A DNA stretch of 5,265 nucleotides from Synergistaceae bacterium (GTDB taxonomy: Bacteria; Synergistota; Synergistia; Synergistales; Synergistaceae): the NCBI GenBank assembly GCA_012728505.1, contig JAAYEY010000190.1, positions 1-5,265 on the forward strand, given 5' to 3'. The stretch's first letter is position 1, and every line of letters starts with the position of its first letter. The position numbers were made by a program, and so were the translations under genes. The notes beneath the pieces are model-generated. The model was not told where the DNA came from, did not search any database, and saw only the letters and a program-made list of their open reading frames with translations. Below, piece after piece: positions 4,741 through 5,265 of the stretch.

Positions 4741-5265
4741 ATGGCCGTACAGAAACGTACTTCCACGAATGTTCTTCTCGACACTGCATTGAAGAACTTC
4801 TATGGCGCAGCAGAAGAAATGAAGCTTGATGATGGATTGGTAGAAGTTCTCAGCCGCGCTGAAAGATCTCTCTGTGTATCAGTTCCGGTGCAGATGGATG
4901 ACGGTTCGGTAAGAGTATTTGATGGTTACCGCGTGCAGCATTCCACAGTATGTGGTCCGGCAAAGGGCGGCGTCCGTTTTCACCCTGATGTGAACCTGGA
5001 AGAGTGCGAAGCTCTTGCTAGCCTCATGACATGGAAGTGCTCACTTGCTGGCATTCCTTACGGTGGTGGTAAGGGTGGTATTGCGGTAGATCCATTTGAA
5101 CTTTCGCCGCGCGAACGTGAAACGATGACCCGTACATTCGCAGCCCGTATATCTTCTGTTATCGGTGACTGGACAGACGTTCCTGCACCAGACGTAGGTA
5201 CCACCGCTGCTGAAATGGTATGGATTATGGATACCATTTCAAAGCTTCGCGGCAAACTTGAGCCA
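4741..5265 (+). CDS. gdhA: glutamate dehydrogenase (Glu/Leu/Phe/Val dehydrogenase family), 5' part
   Basis: The first 175 codons of a gene continuing beyond the window. The enzyme interconverts glutamate and 2-oxoglutarate plus ammonia using NAD(H) or NADP(H). The dimerisation/substrate domain is visible: GPAKGGVRFHP (72-82), the K99 region (MTWKCSLAGIP, 96-106), and the catalytic loop PYGGGKGG (106-113) with Lys111. The spacing of Lys75, Lys99, Lys111 and Asp151 (APDVGT) equals that of Lys89, Lys113, Lys125 and Asp165 in Clostridium symbiosum glutamate dehydrogenase, so the active site looks intact. The short N-terminus indicates the small hexameric type. ATG 4741 is preceded by a near-perfect AAGGAGGT (4726-4733). 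The frame is open back to an ATG at 4681, which lacks such a site. The coenzyme domain is outside, so cofactor and a leucine or phenylalanine preference cannot be decided. Confidence 0.93.
   Translation, partial: MAVQKRTSTNVLLDTALKNFYGAAEEMKLDDGLVEVLSRAERSLCVSVPVQMDDGSVRVFDGYRVQHSTVCGPAKGGVRFHPDVNLEECEALASLMTWKCSLAGIPYGGGKGGIAVDPFELSPRERETMTRTFAARISSVIGDWTDVPAPDVGTTAAEMVWIMDTISKLRGKLEP

Overview
The window looks like ordinary chromosomal DNA from an anaerobic, moderately low-GC bacterium. Seven genes are recognisable, all on the + strand and two of them cut by the window edges. The short, archaeal-like nicotinate phosphoribosyltransferase, the compact two-helix SecG, the small-hexamer glutamate dehydrogenase and the strong GGAGG ribosome binding sites would fit a Synergistota or Firmicutes-like lineage. 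This is an inference from gene style, not from a marker gene. No IS element, phage gene, CRISPR array, tRNA or rRNA was seen.

Layout. (1) Positions 1-1545 hold a compact housekeeping cluster: the 3' end of rdgB (nucleotide pool cleansing), secG (Sec translocon) and pncB (NAD salvage). Gaps are 40 and 8 bp, so it reads as one operon. (2) A 153-bp gap with two stem-loops leads into the classic rplM-rpsI ribosomal protein pair (L13 and S9), which ends in a strong intrinsic terminator at 2617-2664. (3) A 611-bp region (2665-3275) has no recognisable gene. It contains a possible 18-codon reading frame followed by two mutually exclusive hairpins, a 66-bp imperfect inverted repeat, and a promoter whose -35 box overlaps a 15-bp palindrome. 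(4) corA, a CorA-family divalent metal ion channel, follows. (5) A second gene-poor stretch (4233-4740) holds a possible 36-codon reading frame, a weak terminator-like hairpin, a good sigma-70-like promoter and a leader with competing hairpins. (6) The window ends in the first 175 codons of a glutamate dehydrogenase gene.

The coding genes are conventional. The least explained material is in the two long intergenic regions. Their proposed structures were read by eye, with no folding or database search, and are graded accordingly. I found no convincing new multi-gene system here.
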